This document shows positions 41,512 to 53,019 of a DNA stretch of 64,000 bases, in pieces. This DNA is from Oikopleura dioica. Lineage: Eukaryota > Chordata > Appendicularia > Copelata > Oikopleuridae. The translations under genes and the position numbers were made by a program. Numbering within the stretch: the stretch's first letter is position 1; each line of letters starts with the position of its first letter. Under the pieces are notes generated by a model. The model was given only the letters and a program-made list of their open reading frames with translations, searched no databases and had not been told where the DNA came from. The stretch lies in assembly GCA_907165135.1 (NCBI GenBank), contig OU015567.1, positions 3,291,001 to 3,355,000 of the forward strand. The letters run 5' to 3'.

Positions 41512-43328
41512 ATGGCGGAACAAATTGATGTTGATGATGAAGGTACTTTTTTCAAGCTTTCTTTTATGATGAAAAATGTCGTTGTTATTATTGCGTAATA
41601 ACGTAAAGAAGCGCCGAGATCATCAAAACCCTGGGTTAATAAGTTCCGTGATTTTATCCTTTAGTTTTCCGACCAAGAACTAGTTCATCTCCTGGCGAAG
41701 GAAAATGTCAAAAAATATCAATCATCAAATAAAAAAGGAAAACTCTGATATTTTTTAACATGATGAAAAGTGATGAAGAAGCATCCCAATCCATTTTCGA
41801 AGAAAAACGCACGGCGAAACACGCGAACTGCCTCGGATTTGCTTGCGGAAATGAACAGCAGGTTCGTTGAATAAACTCTTTGAAGGTACTGAAATATTAA
41901 CGCGCTCTGCGACCAGGAGGACAAGTCAAGCGGTCGAAAACGTGGGAATAGTCATGCCTCTCGACCAGTGCCAACAGAATGACAAAAATCACCAGAGAAA
42001 CCATAACCACCAACACCTCAAGTACGACCTGGAGACGGAAGTAAGTGAGAAATTGATTCTCAACGATAAAGTTTAAAATTTTAAGAGTGATTTTAAGGAC
42101 TTTTCTCTCATATTAACAAATCGTGATAAATACGAAATTTGTAGCTATTTTCCTGTTTTTTCTAAATATTTATAGAAAATTTTATAAGTTTGACTTTTGT
42201 CAAACTGAGGACTTCCCCTACCACTTAACTTTATGCATATTAACTTCTTTCGTTAAATTTACTTATCAATTTTACTAAGAAATTTCAGAACCCAAAATCA
42301 AGTAAAACATTAAAAAACCAGTTTATCAGACACCGGCTATTTAGATTTTTTACCTTTTAAAAATTCACGCGACGAATTGATGACGCTTTCCTCTCTATAA
42401 TTAACGTATCTATTCGACAACGAAGAAGCGGCTCAGAGCCGGCTCTTAACTCATCTTTTTTAAGTTCTTGAATAAGTTATTCGGCGATATTAAATCAGCC
42501 GACTACATTTTCCTCGTTGTCGGTGTCTTGGTGACGATTTTGGTGATTGCCAGTGATACTTTGTTTTGCTTGAATGCTGACAGGAATGGAGCTTATTTTT
42601 CCTTGCAATAATTATCAAAAAAAAAAATGTCAAAATAAGCCGCCCAGAATTTACCAAGAAAAACTTCTTCCATGGCAAATTAGCCTTTCCAGGTATGTTT
42701 TCTCCCTTTTCAATTTTTCCTGAATATTTCTAGCATCTTGGTCTGCACCCTTATTTCTCTCCTTGCTGGATGGTGCCAGCTTCGAAAAAACTCGACAATA
42801 TTTCTTCTTATAACAGCTGAAATCGCGCTACTGGGATTTTTGCTTGGAGGAGGGCTGACTTATGTGCATATTTTGAGGATCAGTAAAAGCTGGTATTTGG
42901 TCGAGTTGGGGATGATTTTGAGCTTGAGTCTTTCCTCATTGAGTTTTCTTCTTTTGGTAAGTTTTCTATTTGGATCCAAAGAAAGAATTATTGAAAATCG
43001 TCCAAGATAAGCTCCTTTTTGATTGGCTATTAGCCTTTAAAGGATCAAATACGGGCCGTTGATTGGCTTAACGGACCCCTTTATCTATGATTGCCCATTT
43101 TTTAAAGTAAAAAGGTCCCAAATAAGTCTCCCTTTGAATTATCTCTTTTTATAGTCCTATGTGGTCTACCAAGTCCAATACGTCATCCGCCGGTTAATGT
43201 ACGACACAGAAATGCACGCATTCGAGCAATCCAGACAAATATCCATGATCGACAAACTCATTGTCAACGTCGACATGGCCACAACAGCAACAGTTCTTCT
43301 TCCTTCTGAAAAGCCGTCAACACCTTGA
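41512..43328 (+). CDS. four-transmembrane membrane protein
   Basis: Eight exons (41512-41542, 41665-41706, 41771-41861, 41917-42040, 42465-42552, 42584-42692, 42734-42956 and 43155-43328) give 293 aa with every phase consistent. The N-terminal ~105 residues are cytosolic: Ser/Arg-rich RPRTSSSPGEG, KKNARRNTRTASDLL and a His/Asn-rich stretch. TM1 is IFLVVGVLVTILVIA. An extracellular loop with two Cys (FPCNNYQKKKCQNK) leads to TM2 (SILVCTLISLLAGWC), TM3 (IFLLITAEIALLGFLLGGGL) and TM4 (LGMILSLSLSSLSFLLLSYV). The cytosolic tail ends KPSTP. The layout recalls tetraspan/claudin-type proteins but lacks their signatures. Intron 5 is only 31 bp. Confidence 0.75.
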
Positions 43329-45417
43329 TCGTTTATTCTTGTTTAATATATTGATTTTTCTACTGAAAACGTAATTTTCTGCGAAAGTGCTGCAGAGCAG
43401 GTTCATTTCAATTCGTTGGCGCGGCTCCAACGCAATTCAGAAAAATGCGCTCTAATTCCGAAACCGGTGAATTCTAAGAAAACCTCGCGATTCTTGATAA
43501 CCGCGAGCTCTCCTTGGTAAACTTCGGTATTCTTTTATCAGAAAAAATATTTGAATTTGTCCTTAGAACAATGATAACAATATAAGCTATATTACCGGTA
43601 TATAGTTAATATTAAGGTATATTATTATATTATATAACATTGCCAATTTCAATATCAGAGAACTTTTGTAAAAGAACTTTTTAACAAATTGCTACTAGCA
43701 TCTAAGATGGAATGAACATGTTGAAAATTGTAAAACATAGAAAAAGATCAGAACCTTGATATTCAAAGAAGAACCATAGGATATACATCGTGGATAAAAG
43801 TGTAAAAACCGGGCTTTTTCATCCTTGAACTTGCTGCATGTTACCTTGGTGACCTTTTGGCTAAAATATTTCGCCATAAAGTTCATAGATGAAGGTTCGA
43901 AATGATGAAGGATTAAAGAGGGCACCTCTTGGTCAAGCTAGGTTTTGACGGAAAATTTTTAGTGAGTCTTATATTTGTAGGGATTAAGTATTTTTTTATA
44001 TTCTTTCCTTTATTCGAACCCTGTTTGACTACATTTGTTTTGTGTTTTCAAGATCCATATTTAACAATTAAATTAACATAAATATAAGAATATCATAAGA
44101 TTATATCATAATAAATGATCATAATTGTCTTCAAAACATTTGTTTAATCAAAACTCAAATTAATTATTTCTTTCTTCGATTCAAAAGTTATATCAAGCTT
44201 AAATATAAATTGATCAAAGAAGAAAGCTGTCGAAATGGTTTTTCCTCAGAAACGGTATTGCTCTCCCCCAATACATTGAACCGATTTGAATCCCGGAGAG
44301 AGCTGGCTTCGAGTGGTAACTCTGTAATTTAGGGATCGGCAACAGATCCAAAAATCCCAAAATTTACCTAGACGATCAATTTCGAGAGCCGCGGCTCAAC
44401 GAATTCTTTTAGAAAACCGCTCGCTCAAATCAACAAAAATCGCAAATGCAAGCACAATTATTAAATGATCCCTATTTCAGTCTATTCCAAAATGATGAGT
44501 TGTCACTTCGTTGGGTTCCACTAATGTTCTCTGGGTTGATTTAGAAGTCACCGCAGTCGACAGTTGCGGGTTCAATCCGACACTCGACGAATCCCAAAAA
44601 CCGCACAATGGACAGTCAGAAGTTTCTTAGAAATTTTTTTGAAAATCAGCTTTTTTGAAAATAATTTTAATTGAGAGCAATTAACCAGTAATGTCAACCT
44701 GTGAAGAATCCTGAGTCAGGGCCTTTCAATTATAAAAATCATTAAAATTCGCGGAAAACGCTGAGATTGCAAAGTGAGCTCGTTAAGAATGAGGCGGAGA
44801 GATTGGCGACGTGGGTTAAACCCAGCGACGTTGTAAAACAAACTCTGCCCATCGCTGGGGGTAGTAAGGTTAGTCGCGCTTATTTGCTCAGCGGCTGGCG
44901 GTCCAAGGCGTGATTGCGATGTTTTAAATTTACCGAGACCGTTCAACCAACCACCAAGACGAAATTTCGCGGAAAAACCTTCGGCGAAAAATGACGTGAG
45001 CACGATTCTGTTTCTCTTTCGCAATAATCATTTCGCCAAAAACAACATGAAGATTTCGAAGAAAAGTTTTTGGCATCGCCGTTTTTGGCAGAATTTTCAT
45101 CCCTTGTCGATCACGGCCAAAAACACTTGTGACGTAAAAACGGTAAAGTCTCCTTCCTTGTTGTTGCATAATACGGGATGACTTGGCATAAGTGGTTGAG
45201 GACTATCCCCCTTGACACTCGAACCAAGTGTCCTTGAAGATAGCGTAAGCGATAACGTGTATTACGCTCGTTCCATGAAGAGCTGAAACGTTTCGTCCAC
45301 TCAGCGGAAAAAGGTGAAAACTGAAAATTAACAAGATTTCTGAAAGCATCTAAATATACGTTGCGAATGAGATTTTTTCGATTTGGGAACCAAAAATAGA
45401 AAGGCGCTTAGGGTAAA
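43329..45417. other. long gap, no supported gene
   Basis: AT-rich, with TATA-like AT runs at 43560-43650. Two tRNA B-box-like strings (44283 and 44572) do not fold into tRNAs. Opposite-strand open frames at 44716-45169 have unusual basic composition but no motif or splice support. Around 45210-45232, GACACT/AGTGTC forms a short hairpin. Confidence 0.4.
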
Positions 45418-45917
45418 TCATTTACTAAGAACTTCTTCCAACTCAGCGAATTCAACCCTGACGCATCCACGGTAGTCCTGGGGAGATAAGGGAGGATGGG
45501 TTCCTGGTCCGAAAGTGATAATGTCAGAAGCGCGGGTTTTTATCAGTCTACCCAAGACACATATTGAACGTGGCCAAGAAGACTTGAAATTCTCGAAAAA
45601 AATCCCTGTCAAAATTTTATTCCAAAAAAATTAGAGGAAAGAACAGATTACGAACGATGAGAAGTTGATCTTCTGAGCATCTTGATCTCCGATGTAATGT
45701 GGTCCTAAAAAAGAGCATGCTTATTTCGAACATAAACAAAGCAACAAACCGATAGTTCATCCGCAATGTCACCAGCCGTCAGTTTCGCTTTGAGCATCGC
45801 AATAGTCAGGGATCGGTCAGGAACATGAATGTACGATTGATAGTGCTGATGCCTCACAAATGCATAGGGATAGCAAGAGACAAGGCCGAGTAGAGAGGAA
45901 AGAACTTGGATTTTCAT
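45418..45917 (-). CDS. secreted protein, 3' structure uncertain
   Basis: The start complementary to 45915-45917 gives a signal peptide (MKIQVLSSLLGLVSC) and a mature part with HYQSYIHVPDRSLTIAMLK. Exon 45917-45750 joins in phase to 45704-45648, giving a 74-aa product. Read in another frame, the second exon gives GPHYIGDQDAQKINF, strikingly like GPHYIGIIDN in the propeller gene at 10361. A further open stretch, 45612-45418, contains TFGPGTHPPLSPQDYRGC. Either the splicing is noncanonical or this is a decayed relative of that gene. Confidence 0.4.
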
Positions 45918-46635
45918 CGTACTTTTCGAACTTTGGAGTATGAGGATCGGAGAGAACTGGGGAGCTTTTTATGGACACTTGTTATCATGTTTGCTCCTGG
46001 GTGGCGATCATGCTGGAGGAGATATAATTGTTCATGTTTGACAAGATCTTGGGATTGGAACATCTTGTTGTACATTTGTACTCTGAACAATCAATCTAAC
46101 ATTAGCCGACTGTTTGATACCATTCTCGAGGATACTGAAGACAAATATAGAATTGACATACATCAATCAATTCTTAAGTTTATTTTCTAAATAAAAATAA
46201 AATTACTTGTTGAGCAACTTCCAAGTTACTTTTTGAATTTGCTCACTGTTATTTCAAGGTGGGGGTTAACACGTCGTGGATGGAGGTGGAGGGGCCGGGG
46301 CTAAGGCGATTTGCGGCGGCTCCCGGATTGCGCACTCGACCGCAAAACCGCTCCAAGATTTCTTTGAACATGAACGGACAACTCATGACGAGGAGTCCAG
46401 ACTCGCAAAAAGCAACGTTTCGTCTTTTCATGAAGACTTTGGAAAACCATCCCCCCGGAAATGTCAAAGGCAAGTTCTAGTGCCAAGAAGCAAACAGTCA
46501 ATTAAAAGCCGTCCAATTAGAATCTGATCGGTGATTAATCGTTTGCTCGTAAAGATAAGCATTTTTGATGGGCTCGGTCAATACATAAATACGATTACAC
46601 TCCCACAAATTTGAATCTGAAAACAAAAAAAAAAG
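45918..46635. other. divergent promoter region, no gene
   Basis: Lies between a minus-strand secreted-protein start and ACMSD on the plus strand. The GC-rich stretch 46260-46480 is open on several frames but shows no splice or domain support. Confidence 0.35.
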
Positions 46636-47979
46636 ATGAAGGTCGATATTCACAACCATATTTTACCAAGAGAATGGCCAAATTTAAAAGAACGATACGG
46701 GTAAGCATCTTTTTTTGCTTATCAAAAACGCGTTTTTGTGTGAAAGAGAAATAGTGCACTTGTTTCCCGAAGAAAAATGATTATATAAGAAAAGAAAACA
46801 TGTGTTAACATTGGTAGAAAACTTACACTTGTAGCTCCAGAGTTCATAATATTTCAAACACGAAAACTGATGCTCAAAAATTTCTTTTGAAGATATGGCG
46901 GTTTCATCCAGCTCAAGCACCGAGAAGACGGCCGGGCAGATATGATGAAGGACGAAACTTTCTTCCGGACAATCGAGCCGAATTGCTGGGACCCAAAAGC
47001 GCGTCTAGCAGACATGGACCGAACTGGAGTGACTGTTCAAGTTTTGAGCACTGTTCCCGTCATGTTTTCTTACTGGGCCAAAGCTGCTGACTGCGCGGAC
47101 TTGTGCAAAATTATTAATGACGATTTGGACTCGACGGTCAAGCAGTATCCGAAAAGATTCTTGGCTCTTGGCACGCTTCCGATGCAAGATGTGTACTTGT
47201 CTATCGCGGAAATGGAGCGATGCAAAAAAAGAAACGGGGATTGTTGGTTTTGAGATCGGAACGACCATCAATGACAGAAACTTGGACGACCCATATTATG
47301 ATCCTTTGTGGGCAGCTGGTGAGATCTTCTTTGATTCCCTTTCTTATCAAGTGTTTAGCTGTGGAGCTGGATTTCTCTTTCTTCATTCATCCTTGGGATT
47401 TTCAGCGAGGAGGGTGCCTGGAAGCCTACTGGTCTCCCTGGCTGACTGGAATGCCTCAGAGAACTGCTCATGCTGCTTTGTGCCTCATTCTTGGAGGCGT
47501 CTTGGACAGATTTCCTTCGGCGAGATTTTGTCTTGCTCATGGCGGTGGGGCGTTTCCATTCACAATAGGACCGGTTTTCTTAAGATTTAAGGAAGATGAT
47601 TTTTTGTTTTGAAAACCAAAACCAGGAAGATTTCAGCACGGGCACTTTTGTCGACCTGATTTGTGCGCTACCAATTGCGAAAAGACTCCAAAAGAGTATC
47701 TCGGCAAAATTTGGACGGATTCACTTGTTCATGACGATCGTGCTCTAGAATTTCTCGTCGACATCATTGGCAAAAATCGAGTCTTGCTTGGAAGCGACTA
47801 TCCTTTTCCGCTTGGAGAAATTGATAGAGAGGGAAAAGTTGTCGAAGATGCAAAGTTTTTGACTGCAGAAGAAAAGGTTAGTTTAGGTGGTGAATAAATT
47901 GATGATTTTTTTCTAGGAAAATATTCTTGCGAACAATGTTTTTGAATTTCTTGGTGTAGAAAGGGAGCGCTTTGAATGA
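46636..47979 (+). CDS. ACMSD: 2-amino-3-carboxymuconate-6-semialdehyde decarboxylase
   Basis: Exons 46636-46700, 46893-47318, 47359-47568, 47626-47876 and 47917-47979 give about 337 aa, the family's usual length (human about 336). The enzyme diverts a kynurenine-pathway intermediate away from quinolinate/NAD synthesis; it is a cytosolic zinc amidohydrolase. Seen here: metal-binding HxH (KVDIHNH), [32 protein letters not shown] and the active-site Asp block [11 protein letters not shown]. Two oddities occur. An A7 run (47224-47230) is one base too long to keep [15 protein letters not shown] in frame. Intron 3 (47569-47625) restores the conserved FTIGRFQHGH only as GA..AG. The family is certain from many conserved blocks. 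Confidence 0.93.
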
Positions 47980-48390
47980 TGTCTGTTGAGTTCTTTTTAT
48001 TGTTTGAATAAACCTAAAAAATAATATTTTCTTGCTTCTTGAAGACGCTGTGAATCATATCAGTAAGCAACTTTGGCTAGTCCGAAGAACTACCGGAGTC
48101 TGTTCCTTAACGTGTTCGGAATTCTGAGACAAGTTCTGGACATAGTGCGCGGCTCGCCCGCCCCTGCCACTTTGCTCTCCTTGTAAAAATGCGAAAAAGA
48201 CACGGAGCCAGCACCAAGGGGCTCCATCAACCTCAGTTGCCACTAGCAATTTGCACTACTCGTATGCACTACGACTTGAGGGCCAACGTCACTGCCGACC
48301 TTAGGAACATTCTTTATTTCCTGTCTCTAGAATGATTTTGCTTTTGATGAATTTTATTCCAATCTGGGTAGTTTTGAAAACTCTTTTAAA

Positions 48391-48584
48391 ATGGACGACA
48401 ATCAAAATCGACAAATTGAAGATGAAATAGAGGTCAATTTTTTGGACCCTTTGGCGATTTGCGCAACTACAATTGTAAGTCTCGAAAGCAAAAAGTTGAA
48501 AATAATTTCTAGTTTGCTTTCGTTCTTTATTGTCTGAATTTCTCGCTGGAACTTGATGCTTTTTGGACAACAATTACTTCTTAG
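48391..48584 (+). CDS. small single-pass membrane protein
   Basis: Two exons (48391-48474 and 48513-48584) join phase 0 over a 38-bp intron, giving 51 aa. An acidic N-terminus (MDDNQNRQIEDEIE) precedes one hydrophobic segment (PLAICATTIFAFVLYCLNF) interrupted by the intron. Too short for family recognition. Confidence 0.45.
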
Positions 48585-49313
48585 AAGAAATACATTCATT
48601 CATTCAAGGTTACTTTAATCGAAAAATTGACGGAAATAAGTTCTTTCAGCCCTCAAATCGGATGAATCTTCAACAGATCTTGATTGCCTGCTCTGCTGGG
48701 TAAAAACTGATATCGCATGTTTTTTCCTGTTCTTCATTATATTTATTTTCTTTCATGAACACTTTCACCCTGTTGACTTTCTGAAAGCTGTCAAATATCT
48801 TCTTTGAAAATTGAAATAATAAAAAATCGCGATAATTTGTCTGAAAATGTTCAATATAAAAAGCTTGCAAAAAACATAGACACTTTCTATGATGGAAGGT
48901 CGAGTCGAGGAGTTATGTTCCTGGAATGTTCACGGAACGGCTGCTCACTATTGGAATGGCAAAGGGTCGCGACCGATGACGTAAAACGCGAATTGCACAA
49001 AGATGAAGATCGAAGTGAAAGTTGCATTCAATTTCACCTTACACCGAAAAGAGATCTGAGATCTTCAACTTTACCAAAAAAATTTCTTTGAATTTTATTA
49101 TAATAATTGATACTAAAGTTTCTTGCGCAAAAACAGCAAGAAAAGTTGCATGAACCTGATAGCGATAAACGTTCATCCGCGAATATAATCTGTTGATATG
49201 CAAATCTTTAGAGCAATTATTTCCTTATTAAAATGTATCTCGCTTTTAGAGGCCATAAAATTGTACTTTTGAATGAGCGGTGTATTTAGATAAGGAACAT
49301 GGCAATTATCAAA
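48585..49313. other. gap without supported gene
   Basis: Open frames here have no splice or motif support. AT-rich throughout. Confidence 0.4.
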
Positions 49314-51258
49314 TTATCTGTTTTCTCGGCGCAAAGCTTCGATTTCATTCACAAGTTGGCAGATCACACATGGGCAGAAGATGTAGGAAACGAGACAGTC
49401 TTAAAATCAAATAATCAGTATCAAGTCATCTCTTAAAATCACCTGAACAAGAAGTCCCTTGAATATCAAAAAGCATCCTAAATTTCGTTCGCATACTCGC
49501 GACTCCTCCGCAGCATAAAATTGAGCCAAAGGGTTCACCAAGAATTGTTGCTATTTTTATCCCTAGAATACATGGGACGACCCCTGTCAGTAGCGTAGAA
49601 GAGTCTATCAGACAGCCGAAGAGACCAGACTTCCATCTCTTCCCACGATTATTTCTCATGTCTTGTCAAGGCTACTCTTTTTCTTCATTCATCAAAAATA
49701 CGTAGTGCTGATAAAATTCATCCCTACTACCGAAAAATAAATGGAGAAGCCTGACCCATAAGAATTTGAGTAGGAGTGCGTTTTAGCTCCGTTTTTGGTT
49801 GGGCCTTCTTTGGCGGTGTCACTTCTATCGATTCTGAAGATTCTTCTGATGTCTCTTCTGAACTCTCGGAAACACTTTTTGAGACTGATGGAATTTCCTT
49901 GACTTTGACAGTTTCATGAAACGAAATTCCTTTTGTCAAAGGTTTCTTATCTTTTAGTTCTTCTGTTGTGATTTCTTTACTTGATGATCTATAAATGGCT
50001 GTCTTTCCCCTCTTATCAGAACCTACCTACCTTGTAACTTGTTGCTGAACAAAAACAGCTGCTTGGCCTGGAAGATGCATATTCAAACGTTGTTCTTGAG
50101 TTCCGACCATTTGCTGCATCAGCATTTGTTGCGACGCATTTTGGGACGGATGATTGCTGAAATTCATCATCTCGCTGTTTTGGTGATAAATTTGTTCTTG
50201 CATCATTTGCCCTTGCATAATCTGTTCTTGATGAAAATTCGATTGTAGATTTCTCTCTGGCATGATCGCCAATCCTTGTTCAAACGAAGGAGCTCCGAAT
50301 TGATTAAAAGCGTCCATGTTATTCTGTCCTCCTTGATTCCATCCTCTGGGTTGCTCGAGGACGGGGTCGATGAATGGCTGGCGGTTGCCGTAAACCGAGT
50401 GCATAGCATTTCCATCTGGCATCCCAGAACGAACCGATCCATCGGAAAATGCCGAGGAGAAATCATCGCCCTGACCGACGATGTTTTGATTGTCTCCATA
50501 GAGATCTGAACGTTTTAGCCGCACTTCATCTGGAATCCTGTCGAGATTACGCTCATGCGCGTAGTGGGCCAAGGCAGACGCATTTCTTGTCATTCGCCCG
50601 ACTGTCTTGAAGTGTATCTAGAAAATTAAAATATCAATTTCAAAATACATCATTTATATCATTATTTATTCAATATTACTAATATTACTATATATAACTG
50701 TTATCAAGTTTATCAAGGAACAAGCTCTGATGATGGTCGTCCGACCGAAAACGTTCAGCAAACTGCAATAAACTCCTACATTTATATATATAACTGTATA
50801 TAACTAATATTATATTAATCATTGATTAATAATCAAGGATTTTGATATTTCGTTTTCACCTTTTTTCGCCTTCTTCCACTGGGAGAGCCTCTTCTAGAGC
50901 TTTTTCTCGACCCTCCCCTTGATCGATCACCACTTCGATAAGAGCTTCCGCTTCCTCGACGAGACCCTCTCCTCGACCTTGGAGACCCCTTTCTTGACTT
51001 TGGAGATCCTTTTCTTGATCTTTATGATGATGAAAATCAAGGACCTTTTTGTGAAATCAAGGAAGAGAACAACGATTTTCGCCATTTTCTTGATTCATAA
51101 TAATCATCTCTTCTTTCTCCCCTCCTATCATCATCTCTTCTGTCTCCTCTTCGATCCCCTTTCCGATCGTCATCCCTTCTTCGATAATCATCATCCCTTC
51201 TATCTTTCTCTTTTCTACGATTTCCTCCGTCACCTTTTCTCTCATCTCTTTCCTCCAT
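49314..51258 (-). CDS. PLAC8-domain protein with long RD/RS-rich N-terminus
   Basis: Six exons (51258-51074, 51019-50860, 50617-50031, 49988-49756, 49661-49443 and 49399-49314) give 489 aa with all phases consistent. The N-terminus starts MEERDERKGDGGNRRK and runs through dense RDDDRR-type repeats. Exon 2 is an SR/RS tract (SRKGSPKSRKGSPRSRRGS). Exon 3 is a Gln/Met/Asn-rich low-complexity region; exon 4 is Ser/Glu-rich. The last two exons encode a PLAC8 (cornifelin-type) domain: KRWKSGLFGCLIDSS, VPCILGIKIATILGE, then CPCVICQLVNEIEALRRE. PLAC8 proteins are usually short, Cys-rich and membrane-associated. Coupling to an RS-like tail, more typical of RNA-processing factors, is odd. Function inferred only at family level. 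Confidence 0.8.
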
Positions 51259-51519
51259 TTTATCAAATTTCTGTTCAGAATCAAAAATAAAGTCTGCAAT
51301 GAAAAACAGTTCCTTCGATCAGATCTCTCTCCTCGTCTTCCTTGTCCCATTTTTTTAAAGATTTTTCTTCGCGGTTTTTCCAGCTGATGATCTGAGGATC
51401 AGGTGCAGCGCTTTAACAATTCAAGAGTAAGACAGTGCGCAGTTCCGCTCGTCGTAGAAAGAAGATAATTTATTAACCACAGCTACCTTTTTTGTAGTTG
51501 CACTTGTATTTTAGAACTC

Positions 51520-52282
51520 ATTGACCGGCATGCAGATCGACAGAATAATACAAGATAAAAAGAAGAATTGATGTCAACTCAGCACTTAAAAAATTGACCT
51601 TTGGAAGCTTCTTCGAAAATAGACTCAGCATCACATGAACGCGATGCTGATTCTCGTCGGGGGCTTGATTTACCGTAGCGTCAGAAAATGACCAGTCTAA
51701 AGTGAACTCGTGAAATATTCGAATACCTTCAGAATATATGGCGCCATATCTTGGGATTTTAAACTCGTCGCGGATTTTGAACTTTCGAGAAATAGTTTCT
51801 CCGGATAGGTTTGTTTCAACATCTAATTTTTAAATATCTGTTCAAGAGTATGCTTTCTCAAACATGAAAAAAGTAAATCTTCCAAGTAAAATTTTTATCA
51901 ATATACCATTAAACAGATCACGTATTCACAGTGATTGTTGAATTCACTTCTGATTCAGCGATCGTGAACACTTTTCCAGACATTAAATTTCTTACTGAAG
52001 ATAGGTATGTGCCTTAATCTTTAAAACATATTTCACGTTTGTTTGAGACACAAGAGACGAAGAGATTACGTACTTGATGCTTTCAGTCAGATCCAGTAAA
52101 GATCTTTTCCAAGAAAATATAAAAAGAAAGACGCAGAAAAGAACGATAACGTAGGGTATGGAAAAGCAGGCAGACGAAACACTCTCTCCCCTTTTTAAAT
52201 CTTGAAAATAACGGTATTTTCCAGCCAAAAAATCGTCCCATGATAATTGTTTTCTCGTGCTCCAATTATCATCGAAACCCAC
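51520..52282 (-). CDS. single-pass membrane protein, internal splice uncertain
   Basis: The start complementary to 52280-52282 gives a 50-residue cytosolic part (NWSTRKQLSWDDFLAG...), then a TM helix (IPYVIVLFCVFLFIFSW) and a luminal start. Downstream exon-like stretches on the same strand read MSGKVFTIAESEVNSTITVN (about 51980-51915) and a long open block, about 51827-51600 (ETNLSGETISRKFKIRDEF..., FHEFTLDWSFSDATV, HRVHVML), that looks like an extracellular beta domain. I could not make all junction phases agree. Type II topology with a beta-rich ectodomain is likely. Family unknown. Confidence 0.5.
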
Positions 52283-52316
52283 GTGAAAAGTTATATCTTC
52301 GCAATGTCATCTCATC

Positions 52317-52324
52317 TATAAAAG
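52317..52324 (+). promoter_or_regulatory. TATA box
   Basis: TATAAAAG lies 52 bases upstream of the ATG of the small secreted protein at 52376, a fitting core-promoter position. Confidence 0.5.
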
Positions 52325-52375
52325 CCTTTCTCGACCGGGAATTTTCAACCAAAAAACACTGAAAACTTTTAAAAC

Positions 52376-52576
52376 ATGCAAATTTTCCCAATCTTAGCAA
52401 CAATCAGCATGGTCGAGGGTGTCATAAGCTACAGAAAATATGAACGAGTGCTCCAAAACCACGAGCTTTTCAGATCAAAGCAAAAAACATCCGTCTGGTC
52501 GATTGATAAGAAAACAAGGAGGAGAAAGAACTATCTGAGCACCATGTCAAAACTGATAAAACAAAATAAAGATTAA
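52376..52576 (+). CDS. short secreted basic peptide, single exon
   Basis: 66 aa. A signal peptide (MQIFPILATISMVEG) precedes a basic mature part with SVWSIDKKTRRRKNYLS and a Lys-rich end. It has no cysteines and no intron. A TATA box sits just upstream and an AATAAA signal near 52613. It could be a peptide-hormone-like or antimicrobial-like product; RKNYL after a tri-Arg stretch resembles a processing site. That is inference only. Confidence 0.55.
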   Translation: MQIFPILATISMVEGVISYRKYERVLQNHELFRSKQKTSVWSIDKKTRRRKNYLSTMSKLIKQNKD

Positions 52577-52716
52577 TTATGCGCCTTTTATGCGTCTTTA
52601 AAAAAGCATTCAAAATAAACCACCAGTATTTCATTTTCGTTTATGAATAAAATAATAAAAACAATCAAATCGGAAAAATCGTATCAAAGAAAAAGCGCGG
52701 TTTTTGACAACATCAA

Positions 52717-53019
52717 TCAGGACGGAAGTCGATTGCTGTTTGGATCTCCTGCGCTAAACGGACTTCTGCATTTGCGATGCAATTTCTTCAACGCGACGAG
52801 TTGTTTTTCAAATCCCATTCGAAACGTTTTGAAACACGTTCTTTTTTCTCCATTTTGAGAATCGTAGAATCTTGATTGTTTTTCATCAAACTCGGACTTC
52901 CTTTTCTTGGGTTCCTGACTCAGTTTTTTCAGAAATTGCCGAGCAGATCTCTTGATGAGAGCCTTAGTTTGCTCATTAGCTGTGTCAATTAAATCAGCAC
53001 CGAGATATCTCCCTCTTCC
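52717..53019 (-). CDS. last exon of a basic helical protein, upstream exons not found
   Basis: A 101-codon open exon on the minus strand begins after a CTTAG acceptor and ends at the TGA complementary to 52717-52719. It reads RYLGADLIDTANEQTKALIK, RSARQFLKKLSQEPKKRKSE and KLHRKCRSPFSAGDPNSNR. There is no ATG, so it is easily overlooked, but its length and composition are protein-like. It is rich in Lys/Arg and possibly nuclear. It overlaps a shorter plus-strand open frame (52643-52858) that looks like its shadow. Confidence 0.45.
   Translation of the reverse strand, partial: GRGRYLGADLIDTANEQTKALIKRSARQFLKKLSQEPKKRKSEFDEKQSRFYDSQNGEKRTCFKTFRMGFEKQLVALKKLHRKCRSPFSAGDPNSNRLPS

Noticed and set aside
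41718..42076. Minus-strand stretch reading as a transmembrane helix (VLVVMVSLVIFVILLALV)
   Set aside because: The plus strand carries phase-consistent exons of the four-TM protein across the same bases (the His/Asn-rich segment), so the antisense helix is a by-product of its codons.
44500..44600. GGTTCAATCC B-box, possible tRNA
   Set aside because: The T-stem does not pair and no D-arm or acceptor stem can be drawn.
45200..45240. Hairpin with GGTTCGA-like loop on the minus strand, possible tRNA T-arm
   Set aside because: The stem closes on a loop that does not match the T-loop pattern; no cloverleaf.
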